Source: Bog-473 sp963745175
GTDB lineage: Bacteria > Actinomycetota > Acidimicrobiia > Acidimicrobiales > RAAP-2
Assembly (NCBI GenBank): GCA_963745175.1
Contig: CAVUWK010000008.1
Location: 186,001 to 250,000, forward strand
Direction of reading: 5' to 3'
DNA length: 64,000 nucleotides
Shown: piece after piece, positions 60,139-64,000 of the stretch
How positions within the stretch are numbered: position 1 is the stretch's first letter
How the letters are laid out: every line of letters starts with the position of its first letter
The notes under the pieces: generated by a model
Seen by the model: only the letters and a program-made list of their open reading frames with translations
The model's database searches: none
What the model was told of the DNA's origin: nothing
Made by a program: the position numbers and the translations under genes

Positions 60139-60969
60139 TCAGGCGTCGCGGTGCGACATCCGGATCGAGGCCGCCGCCAAGACGATGGCGGCATAGACGC
60201 CGAGGACCACAACTGCAGTGCCTGGCCTCAGGAGTCCCGCAGAGTGGTTGACCGTGACGGCCGCCTGGAGTGCGGTCCCCGGCACGTACTGGCGGAGGCC
60301 GGCCGGAAGCAGCTGGCCGAGCGTGACGCCTCCCACGATGACCAGCACCAGTGCCGTGGTCGCTGCCGCAGTGTGTCGGATGAGGCCGCCGAGCCCGACC
60401 CCGATGACGGCAATAAGGCTCACCGCCAGGGCACCGAAGACCACCGCTTGGAGCACGCCGGGATGTGCGAAGGACACTTCGAGGTGCTTGCTGCTGAAGA
60501 CCCGCTGGCCGACTTCGAAGCTGACGACTGCAGTCAGTAGCGCCGCCGGGAACACGAACGCCGCAGTGACCCCAGCCTTGGCTGCGAGTACCCACCGCCT
60601 CGTGGGTGTGGCGGCAAAGGTGGACCGAATCATCCCCGTCGCGTACTCGGCAGTCATGACCCGTACCCCAAGTGCCGCGAGCAGCACGGCACCGACGAAA
60701 ACGATGCCGAAGAGGGAACAGGCGGTTGGGTCGAACATCTGGCGCTGCCCCGCTGTCATCTTCGTCCACTGTTGGACTTGGGAGACACAAAGGATCGTCC
60801 CGAGGACAACCGAGATGACAAAGGCCATGACCACTGTCCGCCAGGTGGAGGGCAGCGTACGCAGCTTGGTCCACTCTGCCTTGGCAATCCTGCGGATCCT
60901 GGGAGTCCGCACATGCGGAGTGGGGGGTGTGAAGTGAGTCGTATCGATGGTGTAGGTCACAGTGCTCAT
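60139..60969 (-). CDS. ABC transporter permease
   Basis: ABC-2-like permease, 276 residues. N-terminal cytoplasmic segment with IAKAEWTKLRTLPSTWRTVV, typical of actinobacterial ABC-2 permeases, then six hydrophobic segments (VVMAFVISVVLGTILCVSQV, LFGIVFVGAVLLAALGVRVM, VFPAALLTAVVSFEVGQRVF, AVVFGALAVSLIAVIGVGLG, ATTALVLVIVGGVTLGQLLP, AVVVLGVYAAIVLAAASIRM). Lies 1 base after its ATPase gene. Confidence 0.92.
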   Translation of the reverse strand: MSTVTYTIDTTHFTPPTPHVRTPRIRRIAKAEWTKLRTLPSTWRTVVMAFVISVVLGTILCVSQVQQWTKMTAGQRQMFDPTACSLFGIVFVGAVLLAALGVRVMTAEYATGMIRSTFAATPTRRWVLAAKAGVTAAFVFPAALLTAVVSFEVGQRVFSSKHLEVSFAHPGVLQAVVFGALAVSLIAVIGVGLGGLIRHTAAATTALVLVIVGGVTLGQLLPAGLRQYVPGTALQAAVTVNHSAGLLRPGTAVVVLGVYAAIVLAAASIRMSHRDA

Positions 60970-60970
60970 G

Positions 60971-61900
60971 TCAAGCTCCTTTGGTTGCGTCGACCAGCTG
61001 GCCGGCGTGATAGTCGGTTTGGTCCTTGGTCAGGTCGAAATACGCCTCTTCGAGCGACGATCCCAGTGGGGCCAGCTCGACGAGGGTGATGTCGTGGAAA
61101 CGAGCGGCCGCGCCGATCGCGGCGGAGTCCATTCCGGTCACGACCATGGCGCCGTCAGATCCACACTCGATCAGCGCGCCTCGCTGGGTCAGGGTCTCAG
61201 CCAGATCGGCCTGCTCCACGGCGCGGACCCGGACACTCGAGGCCGTGTGCCGGTTGATGAACTCATCGGTGCCGGCGTCGGCGATGATGCGGCCCCGACC
61301 GATCACGATCAGGTGATCGGCGGTCTGGGCCATCTCGCTCATGAGATGGCTCGAGAGGAACACCGTGCGGCCTTCTGAGGCCAGGGACTTCATCAGGTTG
61401 CGGATCCAGAGGATGCCTTCGGGGTCGAGTCCGTTGATCGGCTCGTCGAACATCACCGTCTTGGGGTCGCCGAGCAGCGCGCCCGCGATGCCGAGCCGCT
61501 GGTTCATGCCCAGCGAGAACGTCCCGACCCTCTTGCCTGCCACGTCGCTGAGGCCGACGATGTCGAGGACCTCGGCCACCCGCCGACGGGCGATGCCGTT
61601 GCTGTCGGCCAGCCACATGAGGTGGTTGGCAGCACTGCGGCCGCCGACAATGGCTTTGGCGTCCAAGAGCGCCCCGACCGACCGGAGTGGGTCGGCCAGC
61701 TGGCGGTAGGTCTTGCCGTCTACGCGGACTTGACCTGAAGTCGGCGCGTCGAGGCCCAGGATCATGCGCATGGTGGTCGACTTGCCGGCCCCATTGGGGC
61801 CGAGAAAACCGGTCACCTGCCCGGGCCGGACTGTAAAGGAGACCTCATTGACGGCCACCGTCTTTCCGTACCGCTTGGTGAGGTGCGTTGCCTCGATCAT
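60971..61900 (-). CDS. ABC transporter ATP-binding protein (BcrA/DrrA-like)
   Basis: Exporter ATPase, 309 residues. Walker A is GFLGPNGAGKSTTMRMILGL, signature FSLGMNQRLGIAGALLGDPK, Walker B TVMFDEPINGLDPEGILWIR and H-loop VFLSSHLMSEMAQTADHLI. The LGMNQRL signature variant is typical of bacitracin/lantibiotic-type exporters (BcrA). ATG 61900 follows AAAGGAAG. Divergent from the AfsR/BTAD regulator at 62036, which probably controls the operon. Confidence 0.94.
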   Translation of the reverse strand: MIEATHLTKRYGKTVAVNEVSFTVRPGQVTGFLGPNGAGKSTTMRMILGLDAPTSGQVRVDGKTYRQLADPLRSVGALLDAKAIVGGRSAANHLMWLADSNGIARRRVAEVLDIVGLSDVAGKRVGTFSLGMNQRLGIAGALLGDPKTVMFDEPINGLDPEGILWIRNLMKSLASEGRTVFLSSHLMSEMAQTADHLIVIGRGRIIADAGTDEFINRHTASSVRVRAVEQADLAETLTQRGALIECGSDGAMVVTGMDSAAIGAAARFHDITLVELAPLGSSLEEAYFDLTKDQTDYHAGQLVDATKGA

Positions 61901-62035
61901 GGTGCTTCCTTTCCTCGTCGATCTGGTCTGGGAAGCACCCTGCGCTCGGGGCCTGAGGTGCCACTGATGTGGTCCTGAGGCGGACTGGTCAGCTCGAGCA
62001 CGCCGCACCTGGTCATCGGTCGTAGCGTTGGGGAT

Positions 62036-64000
62036 GTGGAGGTGAAGCTCTTCGGCGAGTTCGAGGTGGTCAAAGGGGGTGTGGCGATACCGATTCGCGG
62101 CGCCAAACAGCGGGCCCTCCTGGCTCTCCTGGCGCTCAACCGAGGGAATCCGGTCAGCGCCGACCGTCTGATCGACCAGCTGTGGGGCGACGGGCAGACC
62201 GCCAAGCCAGCCAACGCCCTGCAGGCGCAGATCGTCCAGCTGCGGCGAACGCTCGGAGCCTCAGCCATCGTCACCTCCGAATCCGGCTATGCGCTCGGTG
62301 TCGGTGCCGGTGACCTGGACGCAGCCCGATTCGAGGACCTGGTAGCCGAAGGTCGTCGCCTGAGCGCCGAGGGCGAGCTCGCCTTAGCGTCCGCCGTGCT
62401 TCGTGACGCCCTCCGGTTGCGCCGCGGCGAACCGCTGTCCGAGTTCGCCTACGCCGGTTTTGCCGACGCCGAACGGGCCCATCTCAACGAGTTGGCCTTG
62501 GTGGCGACGGAGTACCGAATCGAAGCGGACCTGGGACTCGGCCAGCACAACGAGCTGGTAGGCGAGCTGGAAGCGCTGTGCCGGGACCACCCGTTGCGCG
62601 AGCGTCTGTGGGAGCTGCTCATGCTTGCGCTCTATAGGGCTGGGCGCCAAGCCGAAGCGCTACGTGCCTTCACCGAGATCCGTGACCGCCTGGTCGACGA
62701 GCTCGGGATCGACCCCGGATCTTCTTTGCGTGACCTGGAGACCCGCATCCTCGACCACGACCCGACCCTCACCGCAAAGCAACCCGTACCAGCACGTCCG
62801 TCGGCGATGCCATCGCTGATGGGCAACCTGCCCGAACCGCTGAGCAGCTTCCGCGGGCGCAACACCGAACTGGAACAGGTGGACGAAGCGATTGAATCCA
62901 GCCGCTTAGTCACATTGATCGGCCCTGGCGGGGTCGGCAAGACTCGCCTGGCGGTCGCGGCTGCAGCGCGGCGACGCGACCAGCATTCCGGTGGCGCCTG
63001 GTTGGTGGAGCTCGCGGGTGTCACCGATCCCGCAGCCGTCGCCCCGGCTGCGGCTGCGGTCCTCGGCGCCTCGGGGCCTGCTCTGGGCGACGACCAGCCC
63101 TCTGGATCGACGGCGGAGCTCATCGCCCGGCACCTCACCGGCCGCTCTCTCCTCATCGTCCTCGACAACTGCGAACACGTCATCGATGAGGCGGCCGCCC
63201 TCGCCCAGGCCCTTGTCGGGGCGCTGCCCGGCCTCCGTGTGGTGGCCACCAGTCGCGAGCCCCTCGGCGTTCCCGGCGAGTTCCTTATTCCCGTCGTTGG
63301 CCTGGTGCCGGCGGACGCCGTCAAGCTCTTCGGGGATCGTGCTCGTGCAGTGCAGCCAGGCTTCGACCCTGACGGGCCCGCCGAAGCCGTCATCGATGGC
63401 ATCTGCCGCCGACTCGATGGCCTGCCCCTCGCCATCGAGCTCGCCGCCGCCCGCCTCCGGGCCCTCCCCCTAGCGACTCTGGCCGAGCGGCTCGACGACC
63501 GCTTCGCGCTGCTCAGCCGCGGTGCTCGCACCGCGCTGCCCCGCCAACGGACCCTGCGTGCGGTCGTGGACTGGAGCTACGACCTGCTCTTCGACGACGA
63601 GCGCCGCCTGTTCGCTCGCTTGTCCGTGTTCGTCGGCGGCTGTGACCTCGACGCGATCGAGTCGGTGTGCGCTGACGACAAGGTGCCAAAGAACGATGTC
63701 CTGGACGTATTGAGCCGGCTGGTGGACAAGTCGCTCGTTATGGCCCCGGTCGCGGGCGAGACCCGGTTCACCCAGCTGCAGACGTTATGGCAGTACGCCA
63801 CGGACCGCCTCGACGATTCCGACGAGGCCGACATGGTACGCGCCAGGCATGCGGCCTATTACCGCCAGTTCGCCGAGGGCGCCAACGAACGTCTACGAGG
63901 TGCCACTGCATCGGTGTGGCAGGCCCGTCTGACCCCGGAGTTGGCCAATATGAAGGTCGCGCTCGATTGGCACCTGGACACGAAGGACATTGATGCGGCG
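62036..64000 (+). CDS. AfsR/BTAD-type transcriptional regulator with NB-ARC domain (3' end beyond window)
   Basis: Large regulator, 655 codons present and open to the window edge. Winged-helix DNA-binding domain at 1-95 (VEVKLFGEFEVVKGGVAIPI, LLALLALNRGNPVSADRLID), BTAD tetratricopeptide-like domain at about 95-250 (ELVGELEALCRDHPLRERLW, ALRAFTEIRDRLVDELGIDP), then the ATPase: Walker A LVTLIGPGGVGKTRLAVAAA, kinase-2 LLIVLDNCEHVIDEAAAL and LDGLPLAIELAAARLRALPL. A TPR sensor region probably follows off the edge. GTG start 62036. Such proteins activate antibiotic or exporter genes in actinobacteria; here the divergent ABC operon is the obvious target (inference). Confidence 0.92.
   Translation, partial: MEVKLFGEFEVVKGGVAIPIRGAKQRALLALLALNRGNPVSADRLIDQLWGDGQTAKPANALQAQIVQLRRTLGASAIVTSESGYALGVGAGDLDAARFEDLVAEGRRLSAEGELALASAVLRDALRLRRGEPLSEFAYAGFADAERAHLNELALVATEYRIEADLGLGQHNELVGELEALCRDHPLRERLWELLMLALYRAGRQAEALRAFTEIRDRLVDELGIDPGSSLRDLETRILDHDPTLTAKQPVPARPSAMPSLMGNLPEPLSSFRGRNTELEQVDEAIESSRLVTLIGPGGVGKTRLAVAAAARRRDQHSGGAWLVELAGVTDPAAVAPAAAAVLGASGPALGDDQPSGSTAELIARHLTGRSLLIVLDNCEHVIDEAAALAQALVGALPGLRVVATSREPLGVPGEFLIPVVGLVPADAVKLFGDRARAVQPGFDPDGPAEAVIDGICRRLDGLPLAIELAAARLRALPLATLAERLDDRFALLSRGARTALPRQRTLRAVVDWSYDLLFDDERRLFARLSVFVGGCDLDAIESVCADDKVPKNDVLDVLSRLVDKSLVMAPVAGETRFTQLQTLWQYATDRLDDSDEADMVRARHAAYYRQFAEGANERLRGATASVWQARLTPELANMKVALDWHLDTKDIDAA

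Noticed and set aside
1..64000. CRISPR array, IS element, riboswitch or rRNA
   Set aside because: No regular spaced repeats, transposase, terminal inverted repeats, conserved riboswitch core or rRNA sequence was recognised on reading through.

Overview
The window is GC-rich, gene-dense DNA with many GTG starts and GTGA/TGATG gene overlaps, so it is most likely chromosomal DNA from an Actinomycetota bacterium. A mycothiol-dependent isomerase-like gene, SCO6880-type transfer genes and the remnant of a 'GYWLVASDGGIFNYGDA' repeat protein fit an actinobacterium. That repeat is common in Acidimicrobiia, so this class is my best guess, by inference only.

Layout. (1) 1-21.5 kb is a catabolic island acting on CoA thioesters: MBL-fold hydrolase, two acyl-CoA dehydrogenases, acyl-CoA synthetase, HAD protein, crotonase, three family III CoA-transferases, two P450s, two SDRs, two aldehyde dehydrogenases, an amidohydrolase, a TetR regulator, a thiolase-fold protein with a DUF35 partner, and a degenerate isochorismatase homologue. 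The set fits oxidation and side-chain removal of a terpenoid- or steroid-like compound; the substrate cannot be read from the sequence. (2) 21.7-23.8 kb holds a YciI/DGPF protein and an ECF sigma factor. (3) 23.4-32.3 kb is a type IV secretion-like set (coupling ATPase, VirB4-like ATPase, SCO6880-type protein, TrbL/VirB6-like channel, small DUF6112-like protein) split by a sulfatase, a Nudix hydrolase and a DUF1275 membrane protein. No relaxase is visible. (4) 32.5-43.2 kb is core-like: a SenX3/RegX3-like two-component pair, MBL hydrolase, DinB/MDMPI protein, serS, an ABC exporter, a TlpA-like thioredoxin, ctaB, ctaA, tRNA-Glu and a VOC protein. (5) 43.2-52.9 kb carries a secreted phospholipase C-like protein, a GH5 glycosidase, a FUSC protein, TfoX and SnoaL proteins, MerR, an MFS exporter and TetR. 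(6) 53-59 kb is a second lipid-oxidation island (PF10118 protein, Baeyer-Villiger-type monooxygenase, SDR, TetR with a 32-bp perfect palindrome, crotonase, two poorly known proteins). (7) 59.1-64 kb has tRNA-Asp, tRNA-Phe, an ABC exporter operon and an AfsR/BTAD regulator cut by the window edge.

At least nine genes are split by apparent single-base frameshifts, with good homologous sequence on both sides. Several sit at short runs of G or C. Uncorrected sequencing indels are the simplest explanation, but real gene decay is not excluded. No gene-free stretch exceeds 300 bases. I saw no CRISPR array, insertion sequence, integrase or rRNA.
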